From contig QKWP01000814.1 of NCBI GenBank assembly GCA_003550325.1, forward strand, positions 25,859 to 89,858: DNA of 64,000 nt. The letters run 5' to 3'. A program made the translations under genes and the position numbers. The first letter of the stretch is position 1. Every line of letters starts with the position of its first letter. Positions 11,770-20,219 of the stretch are shown here, in pieces. The notes under the pieces are model-generated. The model worked only from the letters and a program-made list of their open reading frames with translations, searched no databases and was not told where the DNA came from. This DNA is from Gigaspora rosea. Its lineage: Eukaryota; Glomeromycota; Glomeromycetes; Diversisporales; Gigasporaceae.

Positions 11770-12484
11770 ATAAAAACCCAATTTTTATTTTTGAGCAATA
11801 TCAGCTCTTTCTATTGCAAAGGCCCTATATATTTACCAAATTGAATCAAGTTACAAGTGCATTTTGGGCTTTCAACATAAATAATAAATGATATATAAGA
11901 AGTTTTGGTAATAATAGCCAAAATGAAATAATTTCTTTTAGAAGATTTTTTTAAGTATTTGATTCTTTTATTATTAGAAGTTTTTTATAATATATAAATA
12001 GATTTAGAATAGAAACTTATTTGTTTAGTAGTATTATACAGTTTTTACCAGTGTATAAAATTTGGAAAACCATTTTTGTGCACATGTGCACATTGGTGGA
12101 AAATATTTTTTTGTGCACACTTTATAAAATTTGTATAAAAATTGTGCACAACCTATATGTTAATTAAGAAAAATTTTTGTGCACATATGTACATCCAATT
12201 TAAAAAATTGTGCACACAAAAAAAACTGTGCACATGTGCATATTGTGCATATGAATTTTTATTTACTAGTTTTTACAACCTTGTACATGTACTAATAGTA
12301 CAATTTTTAGTTTTGTTATTCTTTTTTTGTTTTTTTTTTTATTTTTGTTTTTTTTGTTATTTTGGTTAGAGAGATTCCAGAAATCAGCTAATTTTTGTTT
12401 ACTATGAGGCTACCCCCACTCACTCACACCTGATACCCAATTAGCCAATCAGATTTTACGATTATTAAAGTTAAATAACATTTA
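11770..12484. repeat. Interval with gtgcac/tgcacatgtgca palindromic words
   Basis: Between 12078 and 12255 the words gtgcac and acatgtgcac recur about eight times at irregular spacing, several forming local palindromes. T-rich sequence follows to 12370. The reading frame at 12142-12369 is made of these repeats and a poly-Phe/Leu tail and is not a convincing gene. Confidence 0.5.
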
Positions 12485-12661
12485 ATAGTAAATAACTTTT
12501 AATTTACTGAACCAAATTTGATAATTCATTTACCAAAATGATCCTCTCAACAAGAGAATTCTAGTAAGCCCAAAATTGTTAAAATCATATTACAGGATCC
12601 TGTAATCAGAATAGATTTGTGTTACTATAAAAGTATTATAATTTATTAAATAATTATAGGA
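12485..12661. mobile_element. Left arm of interrupted family-A hairpin element
   Basis: It matches the family-A left arm (accaaaatgatcctctcaa, then agcccaaaattgttaaaatc, then aggatcctgtaat). The matching right arm is at 23599-23720. The two were separated by element B, a LINE fragment and the gypsy element. See 24287-24605 for an uninterrupted relative. Confidence 0.65.
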
Positions 12662-13020
12662 GTTTGCTATTTTTTGCCAGTAGTGATCATCACCAGTGAT
12701 TAATTTACCAATTAAAATTCAAAATCAGGTGTAATATGTAGATCAATTTTTGTATAACAAAAACAAAAAATTTTTAAAAAATTGCTAAAATTGCTTCTAA
12801 CCTAAAATTTTGTCTATGAAACTACTTTTTTTTATACAAAAAAAAAACTCCTTGCTAAATTTTACTATATACAAAGTCCTATCCTAATCTCTAATCTTTA
12901 CTTTTATCTTAATATTAAAGAGATTTAATTTTTATTTAATACAAACTGTTTGTTTTGTTTATTTTGTTTTATGCATTGTAGATCACTAGTGATAATCACC
13001 ACTGGCAATAAATAGTAAAT
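12662..13020. mobile_element. 359-bp MITE, family B
   Basis: About 40 bp at each end are inverted: the left end contains ttgccagtagtgatcatcac and the right end gtgataatcaccactggcaa. It sits inside the left arm of the family-A element. No ORF is present. Confidence 0.65.
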
Positions 13021-13063
13021 TTAATAATTATAACCCATTATAATAATATAAATTTATTTCAAT

Positions 13064-13516
13064 TTTCAACTTTGTTCTCAAAAATTATTTTTAATTAAAT
13101 GTATACTATATATACTTCCTACTCTTTTCTATTTTTTTTCTGCAAACCCTTCTCTCTATAAACATCCTACCTGCATTATATGCAATCAAACAGATCATCA
13201 ACTCTATTGGTTACTTTGCCCAGATTTAAACAATATATCAACTATTATCCAAAATGCAATCAGAAACTTTTCCTTCTCAGACTTATTAGATATAATATTC
13301 AATGAACTACAGCAACTATATAACAATCTCATAACACACTACTGTTTCTCCCCTACACAATCTGCATCTTTTAATACTACAACCTTTTATACTGCAATTC
13401 AGAGTTTTATCTCTATATTACTTATTAACATTGTATCTCAATATACCTTCTACAAAAATGTATCTAATACTATTGTTAAAGTTCACTTGTTTATTTCACA
13501 AAAAATTTATAAACAG
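13064..13516 (+). mobile_element. 5'-truncated LINE copy, left part (split by gypsy)
   Basis: The sequence is colinear with the 3' part of the LINE at 39400-46693 (from about 45780 on). It includes the tail of ORF2 with the Cys/His motif region (cctgcattatatgcaatc) and the following untranslated region. A 16-bp duplication, ataaatttatttcaat, lies at 13048-13063 and 23583-23598. The gypsy LTR begins at 13517. The reading frame at 13431-13682 crosses this junction and is spurious. Confidence 0.85.
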
Positions 13517-14127
13517 TGTTACAGTACCGGAAGCCTTCTTTAATTCCAATAGAGTAACAATCACACGGCTCCTGAGATCCCTTACTTTGGGCGTGAAGCG
13601 GTGTGCAAGAGGGAAGTATAGTTTCTTTTATGTTTGTAAGAAACTACACACTTCTCTGAGGCAGTTTGGTATAAAACAATAAGAGATAATACACAGTTTA
13701 TTAATTGAACAAGAGGGCTATTCCAAGGTGTCTGTTCCTTAGAAATCCCAAGAGTTTATTAATAATAAGAGAGGAGGATAAATAATATAAAGGTAAAGAT
13801 AAAATACAATGTCTGGATCTGTCTAAAACTAAGGGAAATAAGGTGGGTTTATATATCTATTGAGCTAAGCGTCGCTAAGCGTCGTTAAGCGTCACTAAGC
13901 GTCATTAAGCGTCACTAAGCGTCATTAAGCGTCACTAAGCGTCATTAAGCGTCGCTAAGCGTCATTAAGCGTCGCTAAGCGTCGTTAAGCGTCGCTAAGC
14001 GTCATTGAGTGTCATTGCACATCAATTTCGCATATCACTATTACTAAATACAGTTATTACAAAATTTCCTTATTAAGTTCTAATTTTCAAACTAATTTCT
14101 ACCAAAATTAAAACCTATTCTATAACA
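13517..14127 (-). repeat. 3' LTR of the gypsy element
   Basis: 611 bp, TG...CA bounded (TGTTACAG to TATAACA on the plus strand, which reads as TGTTATAG to CTGTAACA on the coding strand). It differs from the other LTR by roughly ten substitutions by eye and by two extra 10-bp units in an internal tandem repeat. A TATA-like stretch (agatatataaaccc on the minus strand, near 13855) lies upstream of the tandem array. Confidence 0.93.
13864..14013. repeat. 10-bp tandem repeat taagcgtcry inside the 3' LTR
   Basis: About 14-15 consecutive 10-bp units of consensus taagcgtc(a/g)(c/t) form a GC-richer block in an AT-rich LTR. The 5' LTR carries about two fewer units (22864-22993), which accounts for the whole 20-bp length difference between the LTRs. 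The role is unknown. Enhancer or termination functions would be speculation. Confidence 0.9.
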
Positions 14128-14130
14128 TTA

Positions 14131-14142
14131 CTCTCCCCTTTA
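14131..14142 (-). other. Polypurine tract
   Basis: On the minus strand the sequence just before the 3' LTR reads aaaggggagag. This is the position and composition expected for the primer of plus-strand DNA synthesis. It overlaps the stop codon of the extra 3' ORF. Confidence 0.75.
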
Positions 14143-14934
14143 AGAACGAACTCCGTGAGTTCTAATTTGGGGAAGGACTTGAGAAAGTTCGGCATCAGTT
14201 AACCTCGTAATCATTGTATAAGTAATATAGGTTGTTCGAGAGATATTTTCTAGAGGTCGATTAGAGAAAAGCAATTTCATCCGTCTGGCACACTTCCATG
14301 TGTCTCGGGCTCTTCTTTCTCCTTGAGTCTTCTCAATTATTGATTGAATATCTTCATGAGCATCAGGGTACTTGTCTATAAGGTTACCAAGATAATAATA
14401 AGCTTCGAGCAGCTTAGTCTGGTCTTGTCTGTTTCTAGTTCGAGTTTTAATTCGTTTGAGAATTTTCTGTAATTTCTCTTGATACGTTATTCCAGTATAT
14501 GGAGGGGTAGAGGTCTGAGTTAGAGGTCCACAAGGTTGGATAATATCTTGTATAATCCTGCTTAATTTTCCAGGTAATGGGGCAGGAGTGACTTCTTCTT
14601 GATTAGTAATTGGAACTGTTAACGCTTCTTCTTGTATATCTTCTAGTTCCAAGTTCGGGTTTATTTCTTCTGTGTCATTTACTTCTGGTAAATTAATTTC
14701 TAATTGCTCTGTGTCTTCTAGAGTGTTCAGAAAATTATTTGAGTCTGGCTCAAGAAAAGAAGTAATTACATTAGTAAGGTCAATAGTCTGAGTGGTATCA
14801 TTATTATCACATAACCATACACATTGTGATGTAATCCACAATGCATAATTTTGGGCGGCATTATCTTGTTTCCATGTCTGAAAAAGGTATTGGAGGGCTA
14901 ACAAGGTTTGAGGTTGCAATGTAGGGGTAGTCAT
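14140..14934 (-). CDS. Extra 3' ORF of the gypsy element, 264 aa, unknown function
   Basis: An uninterrupted reading frame starts MTTPTLQPQ and ends just before the 3' LTR, after the integrase frame. Most of the N-terminal half is acidic (many Asp/Glu between residues 50 and 115). The C-terminal half (about 150-264) is Arg/Lys-rich and likely helical. There is no signal peptide, membrane segment or Cys/His motif, so it is not an obvious env protein. I do not recognise a domain. It could be an element-specific accessory or a captured host sequence. Its intact state beside broken neighbours suggests recent function or a recent insertion. Its start is the first ATG in frame. Confidence 0.7.
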   Translation of the reverse strand: MTTPTLQPQTLLALQYLFQTWKQDNAAQNYALWITSQCVWLCDNNDTTQTIDLTNVITSFLEPDSNNFLNTLEDTEQLEINLPEVNDTEEINPNLELEDIQEEALTVPITNQEEVTPAPLPGKLSRIIQDIIQPCGPLTQTSTPPYTGITYQEKLQKILKRIKTRTRNRQDQTKLLEAYYYLGNLIDKYPDAHEDIQSIIEKTQGERRARDTWKCARRMKLLFSNRPLENISRTTYITYTMITRLTDAELSQVLPQIRTHGVRS

Positions 14935-15030
14935 TTTTGGGAAAATTCCAAAAGGGGTAGTTGTATAAATACATTTTGAGGTTTTACGAATTAAATTGTG
15001 TGTTTCATCCCCTTGTAGATCAAATTTCTT

Positions 15031-16422
15031 CTAGAAATTTCTAGGGGAATCAATAACAACTACTGGTTCCCAAGTTTGTGGCTCGTGATATTTAGCAAGA
15101 CGATCACTATTATAGTATTTTTGTAAAATTTTTCCTTCTATTGTCCGTAATTTATAAGCACCATTGTCTAATTTCTCATGGATAAGAAAAGGTCCAAATC
15201 TTTTATCTTCAAATTTGGCTGAGCGAGAGGCTTCTAGTTCCTTTCTTTGTATCCACACTTTATCACCAATTTCAAATGTCTCTGTTCGAATATTGGCATC
15301 AAAACGGACTTTTTGTTTTTGCTGTGATCGTTCAGTATTTTGTCTTGCCTGATTCTGGTAGTTTGGTAATTTCTCTATTAAATCATAAGCACGTTGGAGA
15401 ATACTTCCTTGTAAGTCTATTTCATCATCAATTTCTATAGGTTCTACTGGGAAAAGTGCTTCGATTGGTAAGATAGCATATCTCCCATATATAAGTTGAA
15501 AGGGGGTATATCCTGTGGTAGCATGTCTTTTTGTTCTATATGCTAAGAGAACAGCAGGTATATACAAATCCCAATCATCATCTCCTTTCACTTTTGCAAG
15601 TGATTCACACAATGTTCTATTAAATCTTTCCACCATCCCATTTGTCTGAGGGTGGTAGGGAGAAGAGAATTTGTGCTTGATAAGAAATTTCTCGCAGAGA
15701 ATTCTAATAGTTTCGCTAATAAAATTGCGACCTTGGTCTGATAAGATAATTTTTGGAGTTCCATGTCTACAGATTATCTCTTCAAAGATAAACTGAGCGA
15801 GTGTATTAGCACTAGCATCTGGAACAGCACGAGCTTCTGGCCATCGTGTCAGGTATTCGGTAGCGACAATAATATATCGATTGTTTTGTTTAGTTATAGG
15901 CAAAGGGCCTACAAGGTCAATTCCAACACGTTCGAAAGCTCTTCCTATTTGTATAGGGTGTAAAGGTTCTTTCCTATGACCTTTTTGTCTTCTTTGGCAT
16001 TCCTCACAAGTCTTCACATATTCTTGTATATCTCTATACATTTGATCCCAATAATAGCGGTCAGATATTTTATAATACATAGCGTCAGTTCCCAAATGTC
16101 CAGCAGTGGGGTGCTTATGCATCATATATAATACTGGTTCAACTTCTGTCCATTTTATAACTCTAAGTGGCCTGTCTGGGTTCCTTTTATTCTTTTTATA
16201 GAGAAGGTGATGTCTAACTTCAAAGTATTTAGCCTGGGTCATTAGTCGTTTTTGTTCTTGGTCAGTAAATCCATCTGGAAATTGGTCTGTGTCCAAATAG
16301 TGGTAAAGATTATGATATTGGTCAAGATTCATATAATTTATTAGGTACAATGGTCTGAGTCGGTAACCGAGAGAGGGCATCAACATTCGAATGAATTCGG
16401 CCTGGTTTATGAATAATTCCAA
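15031..16422 (-). CDS. Gypsy integrase
   Basis: Residues are counted from the frame start. A zinc-binding HHCC motif uses H104, H109, C139 and C142. The D,D-35-E core has D169 (VGIDLVGPLP), D229 (LSDQGRNF) and E265 (NGMVERFNR). The C-terminal part has the GPF-type module (KRFGPFLI) and no chromodomain is visible. The enzyme joins element cDNA to host DNA. The frame overlaps the RT/RNase H frame by 101 bases and is +1 relative to it, so either a frame change occurred by mutation or frameshifting is used. The real integrase begins somewhere near residue 31 (MNLDQYHNLY), since upstream residues are read out of the RNase H frame. Confidence 0.93.
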   Translation of the reverse strand: MELFINQAEFIRMLMPSLGYRLRPLYLINYMNLDQYHNLYHYLDTDQFPDGFTDQEQKRLMTQAKYFEVRHHLLYKKNKRNPDRPLRVIKWTEVEPVLYMMHKHPTAGHLGTDAMYYKISDRYYWDQMYRDIQEYVKTCEECQRRQKGHRKEPLHPIQIGRAFERVGIDLVGPLPITKQNNRYIIVATEYLTRWPEARAVPDASANTLAQFIFEEIICRHGTPKIILSDQGRNFISETIRILCEKFLIKHKFSSPYHPQTNGMVERFNRTLCESLAKVKGDDDWDLYIPAVLLAYRTKRHATTGYTPFQLIYGRYAILPIEALFPVEPIEIDDEIDLQGSILQRAYDLIEKLPNYQNQARQNTERSQQKQKVRFDANIRTETFEIGDKVWIQRKELEASRSAKFEDKRFGPFLIHEKLDNGAYKLRTIEGKILQKYYNSDRLAKYHEPQTWEPVVVIDSPRNF

Positions 16423-17887
16423 AATTGTATGGTTGGAGCTTCAAGATCCATCTTCCAATTCTTCCTTTGGGTTCAGCAGTACGTAACCATTTCAATGCTG
16501 AGTGGTCTGTAACTAAGATGAATTTTGTAGCGCCTAAATATTTGTGAAAATGTTCTATGGCCCATACAACTGCAGCACATTCAAGTTCAGTTGCTGCATA
16601 ATTCATTTCTTCTTTTCGCAAACTTTTACTAGCATAGGCAATCGGGTGTTCTTTTCCATTCCTATCTAGTTGGCTTAGTGTGGCACCAAAGCCATTATAA
16701 GAAGCATCGGTAGCAAGTATAAATGTCTCTTTAAAATTGGGGTAGGCTAATATAGGAGCAGTAATGAGTCTAGATTTTAATTCTTCAAAAGCTTTTTGTT
16801 GTTTGTCTTGCCAGTGATAGGGTTCATTCTTTTGTAGAAGAGAATTCAAAGGGCGAGCGATTGATGAAAAGTTTTGAATAAATTGGCGATAGTATCCCGC
16901 AAGTCCAAGGAAAGATCGAAGGGCTGTAAGGTTTTTAGGAGGTTGAATCCGTTGGACAGCTTCTACTTTTTGAGGGTCAGGGGCGATACCGTTAGCAGAG
17001 ATTAAGTGTCCAAGAAATGGTAGTTGGTGCATCCAGAAAGTACACTTTTCTATATTAAGTCTGAGTCCTGCTTGTTTAATTCTATTAAATACTCTTTTTA
17101 AATGGGTTAAATGTTCATCAAATGTTCTCGAATAAACAATTGTATCGTCTAAGTACACAACTACAAATTTCCATGCAATTCCTTTATATACACGATCCAT
17201 CAGCCTTTGAAAAGTTGCAGGAGCATTGCAAAGACCAAAAGGCATTACATTAAATTCATAAATTCCGTATCGTGTAGTAAAGGCAGTTTTCTCTTTGTCA
17301 CGGGGGTCCATGGCAACTTGCCAATATCCACTCGCAAGATCGAGAGTAGAGAACCAAGAGCATCCTGTAAGGGCATTAAGCATTTCATCAATACGAGGCA
17401 GAGGGTAAGCATCCTTTTTGGTAACAGCATTTACTTTTCTGTAGTCTACACAGAATCGTAATTTGCCATTTTTCTTTCGTACTAGAACAACAGGTGAGGT
17501 CCAAGGGCTATCAGAGGGTTGAATGAGTTTATGTTCTAACATTCTTTGGATTTCTTCTTGTATAAATTCTTGTTCATTAGGAGGTACAGAATAAGGCCGG
17601 GAACGAATAGGGTGTACATCCTCAGTATAGATTCGGTGAGTAACCAAGTTGGTTCGTCCTAGCTCAGTTATATCATTTGCAAAGAGGTCTGCAAATTCTT
17701 CTAATAATTTCCGAAAAGCTAGGCCTTGTTCTTTATTAAGTGGTCCAATATTTAAAGAAGTCTGGGTCGATAGGGTATATTCTTCATGTTCAAGAGTAAT
17801 AATATTTACAAATTTGGGTATAAGGTTCTGGTCTGGGTCGACAGGTAGTTTATGATCCTGCCTAGGATTCTCTAAAAATTTTGACAA
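16322..17887 (-). CDS. Gypsy reverse transcriptase and RNase H
   Basis: Reverse transcriptase motifs include LDLASGYWQ with D183 and the active site YLDD at 245-248, followed by the thumb segment FLGLAGYYRQFIQNF. RNase H residues include D394 (LATDASYNG), E434 or E436 (ATELEC) and D461 (VTDHSALKWL). The frame ends after HKPGRIHSNVDALSRLP, the usual RNase H tail. It copies element RNA to cDNA in virus-like particles. There is no real ATG at the 5' end: the first codons overlap the end of the zinc-knuckle frame, which suggests entry by -1 frameshifting at 17875-17881. Confidence 0.95.
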   Translation of the reverse strand: MSKFLENPRQDHKLPVDPDQNLIPKFVNIITLEHEEYTLSTQTSLNIGPLNKEQGLAFRKLLEEFADLFANDITELGRTNLVTHRIYTEDVHPIRSRPYSVPPNEQEFIQEEIQRMLEHKLIQPSDSPWTSPVVLVRKKNGKLRFCVDYRKVNAVTKKDAYPLPRIDEMLNALTGCSWFSTLDLASGYWQVAMDPRDKEKTAFTTRYGIYEFNVMPFGLCNAPATFQRLMDRVYKGIAWKFVVVYLDDTIVYSRTFDEHLTHLKRVFNRIKQAGLRLNIEKCTFWMHQLPFLGHLISANGIAPDPQKVEAVQRIQPPKNLTALRSFLGLAGYYRQFIQNFSSIARPLNSLLQKNEPYHWQDKQQKAFEELKSRLITAPILAYPNFKETFILATDASYNGFGATLSQLDRNGKEHPIAYASKSLRKEEMNYAATELECAAVVWAIEHFHKYLGATKFILVTDHSALKWLRTAEPKGRIGRWILKLQPYNFGIIHKPGRIHSNVDALSRLPTQTIVPNKLYES

Positions 17888-19446
17888 AGTGTATCCAAGG
17901 CATTAGCTCGATGGTGGGCATTTTGGGCTTCTTCTTGGAAAAAGCATAATAAAGCAGCATTGGTAGTTTCCAAGGTTTCAATTCTTGCTTGTAATTGTTT
18001 TATCAATTGATCCTGTTGTTGTACTTGTTGTTGAAGCTGATAAAACTGTGAACCATCATCGATTTCCTTAACTGTTTCTTCAGCAGGTGGAGAGTAAATT
18101 TCTGGGTCTGGAAGTTTGCAATCATCACAATACCCTTGATTTGCATTCAATTCCTCTTGGTGTTTAACATGTAAACATTCCTGACAGAGGTCAACAGGAA
18201 CTGTAAAGTTTCTTCGAAGTACAGCGAGGGCATACTTCTGGTCATAGTCTGGGTGGCTAGTGTCGAAGGATTCATCTAAAATTGCTTGTAGCGGGTCAAT
18301 ATCATTTTCTGATAGTAAGTCTGATTCAGCTTGCAATATAAGTTGCATTTCCTCATAGCTCCAGGGTTGAGTTATGCGGTCAGAGGTTAGAGGTTCTAGG
18401 GCCTGGGCAATGGTCTGGTCATTTTCATCCAAGAGAATCTTCGCAAGTCGGTAAATTCTGGTCTGGTTCATTTCATATTGGTGTCCGGCATTCTTTGTTG
18501 ATTCAGTATAACGTTTGATTCGAGTCCAGAGGTTATAATTAGGATTATACTGGATATCCTGGCTAGCCTTGTATGCGTAAAGGTGTTCTAATTCACAAAA
18601 CCATAATTCTTCCCGAAGACTGTCTAATTGACACATTCTAGGTCTTGTATCTGCTTTATTACATACTTTGCAATTAACAAGCATTCCACGTCCTTCACCT
18701 TGGGTGAAGAAATGGATACTCCTAGGGTCTTCTCGGTCTAGAGCACAGTGAAAGTCAGAATAGCATCCAGGGCAAACAAGTTTCTCTTCAAGAAGTCTAA
18801 GGACTTCAGGTCTGTTAGGAACTCTACATTGACAACAATGGTGGGTACGGCGAGTGCTATGGTTAGGTAGGCGATTACTATCAACTTGATCAAGAGTACA
18901 TCCACACTGGTAAACCAAATTTTGTCTTTTCCAAGTGGCAAGAGGACAGTAGGCTTCAATATGTCCTAACGTACTGCATCCTCTGCAGACATTATTGGGG
19001 CAGTCCCTATATAGGTGGTTGGAGTCATGACAAGTAGGGCAGGTGGTACGTCTTGGGGCTTGTTTAGGGCATTTAACAGCGATGTGGCCAAATTCCTGGC
19101 ATCGATTACATTGGTTGGTAGGACAATTTGCAAAGAGGTGGTCAGGAGAACCACAATTTCCACAGACACGCTGTTTAGGAGCTTTTCTGTTTCTACGGCG
19201 AGAATGATAAGTGGTCCATTCATTTTCTTCTGGTGAGAGAGATTGGTCTGAGTCTTCTCGATCAAAAGTATAAGCTTCTCGAGGATATAAGTATTCTGGT
19301 TCATAAAGGTCTAATTCATCTGGTGCAGTCACAGTGGGTTGACTGGGTAGAGGTTGGTTACTTTCATAAGTAGTAGGGATAGTATGTTTCTTGTTCTCCC
19401 ATTTAAAAGTATAACAACTATTTTTCCAATTATAATTTGCTTCCAC
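17872..19446 (-). CDS. Zinc-knuckle ORF between protease and RT, 524 aa
   Basis: Four CX2CX4HX4C zinc knuckles lie in tandem: C95/C98/H103/C108, C113/C116/H121/C126, C136/C139/H144/C149 and C154/C157/H162/C167. Further Cys pairs follow (HHCCQC, CPGC, CKVC, CQEC, CDDC) and a Gln-rich coiled-coil-like segment lies near residues 455-500. The upstream part (LLLDNDWNQKVEANYNW) continues the protease fold (usual LLGxDWL) in this frame, so the ORF is fused to protease after one frame change. Zinc knuckles normally bind RNA in Gag. A four-knuckle array placed after protease is unusual. It ends at a TAG that overlaps a slippery heptamer. Confidence 0.85.
   Translation of the reverse strand: MEANYNWKNSCYTFKWENKKHTIPTTYESNQPLPSQPTVTAPDELDLYEPEYLYPREAYTFDREDSDQSLSPEENEWTTYHSRRRNRKAPKQRVCGNCGSPDHLFANCPTNQCNRCQEFGHIAVKCPKQAPRRTTCPTCHDSNHLYRDCPNNVCRGCSTLGHIEAYCPLATWKRQNLVYQCGCTLDQVDSNRLPNHSTRRTHHCCQCRVPNRPEVLRLLEEKLVCPGCYSDFHCALDREDPRSIHFFTQGEGRGMLVNCKVCNKADTRPRMCQLDSLREELWFCELEHLYAYKASQDIQYNPNYNLWTRIKRYTESTKNAGHQYEMNQTRIYRLAKILLDENDQTIAQALEPLTSDRITQPWSYEEMQLILQAESDLLSENDIDPLQAILDESFDTSHPDYDQKYALAVLRRNFTVPVDLCQECLHVKHQEELNANQGYCDDCKLPDPEIYSPPAEETVKEIDDGSQFYQLQQQVQQQDQLIKQLQARIETLETTNAALLCFFQEEAQNAHHRANALDTLCQNF
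17875..17881 (-). promoter_or_regulatory. Candidate -1 ribosomal frameshift heptamer A_AAT_TTT
   Basis: On the minus strand the zinc-knuckle frame ends CAA AAT TTT TAG. The heptamer A AAT TTT fits the X XXY YYZ rule for simultaneous -1 slippage. Slipping back one base gives TTT TTA GAG, which is exactly the RT frame (FLENP). The stop codon follows the heptamer immediately. No downstream pseudoknot was modelled. Confidence 0.5.
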
Positions 19447-19459
19447 TTTTTGATTCCAG

Positions 19460-19795
19460 TCATTGTCTAATAGAAGAGAGTAAGAAGTAGTGTCTACCTT
19501 CTACAGTAAGAGGGATAGTAATGTGATCAATTTCAATTGGCAGGTCTTTTATAATCCCTAAAGGCCGAGTGGAAGTGCCAACTGCAGGAACAATAAGGCT
19601 GTTAGAGGCCTTTTCAATAGTCAATCCAAGTTCTTTGACTGCCTGGTGAGCAATCATGCTGATTGAAGCACCACTATCAATAATAGCTTGGTAAGGTTTA
19701 TTCTGAAGAGAGACATTACATTTGACAGATATAGTATACGCAGGGGTTTGAACAAGGTTGGCATTTTTGGCTTCCTCATACAGGTGAGTAGCCAA
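19460..19795 (-). CDS. Gypsy aspartic protease
   Basis: The 111-codon frame holds the active-site motif IIDSGASISMI with catalytic D40 and the later hydrophobic strands expected of a retropepsin. Such enzymes cleave the Gag-Pol polyprotein. The frame ends in HYFLLSSIRQ because one extra G in a gaaggtag context moves the true continuation (VDTTSYSLLLDNDW) into the next frame. Upstream the frame is closed by a TGA (19801-19803) that separates it from Gag. If the nested element and one target duplication are discounted, Gag and protease are in the same frame, so this was probably one Gag-protease reading frame. Confidence 0.85.
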   Translation of the reverse strand: MATHLYEEAKNANLVQTPAYTISVKCNVSLQNKPYQAIIDSGASISMIAHQAVKELGLTIEKASNSLIVPAVGTSTRPLGIIKDLPIEIDHITIPLTVEGRHYFLLSSIRQ

Positions 19796-19864
19796 GGCAC
19801 CTCAGATAGATGGATTATTGAGTAGCGTTTTCCACTTGCTAGCAGTAAGAGAGGGTGTCTGAGT

Positions 19865-20121
19865 TATACATGCTGGCAAAACCCGGACAAATTCCAAATA
19901 ATAAAAAAACAATTGCTATTTATAAAAGATTAAATCAAATAAATAATCTTAATATTTTGTAAATATATTATTTATAACTATAAGAATATATATGATTTGT
20001 TTAAATAAAGATTATTAATAAAGTTTTTGAGATATTAGTTATACTAGAATTTGGGATTTGGGATTTGGGATGACGGACAAATCCCAAACTATAGTAAGTC
20101 GGGATTTTGCCAACATGTATA
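19865..20121. mobile_element. 257-bp non-autonomous DNA element, copy 2 (inside gypsy)
   Basis: It has the same ends and length as the element at 11250-11506 and differs at about one base. It is flanked by the 8-bp duplication gtctgagt (19857-19864 and 20122-20129). It interrupts the Gag-protease junction of the gypsy element. Insertion plus duplication adds 265 bases, shifting the frame by one. Confidence 0.9.
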
Positions 20122-20219
20122 GTCTGAGTCTGATTTTGTGTAAGATAATTAACACTTTGATTATAAGGCGAAGGAGATCGATTAGAGGAGTTTTGGTAAG
20201 AGTGATAGTTATCATTATT

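Noticed and set aside
13864-14013. CRISPR-like evenly spaced repeats
   Set aside because: The repeats are contiguous 10-bp units without spacers and lie in an LTR of a eukaryotic element.
14140-14934. Envelope protein
   Set aside because: Position fits env, but there is no signal peptide, cleavage site or membrane segment.
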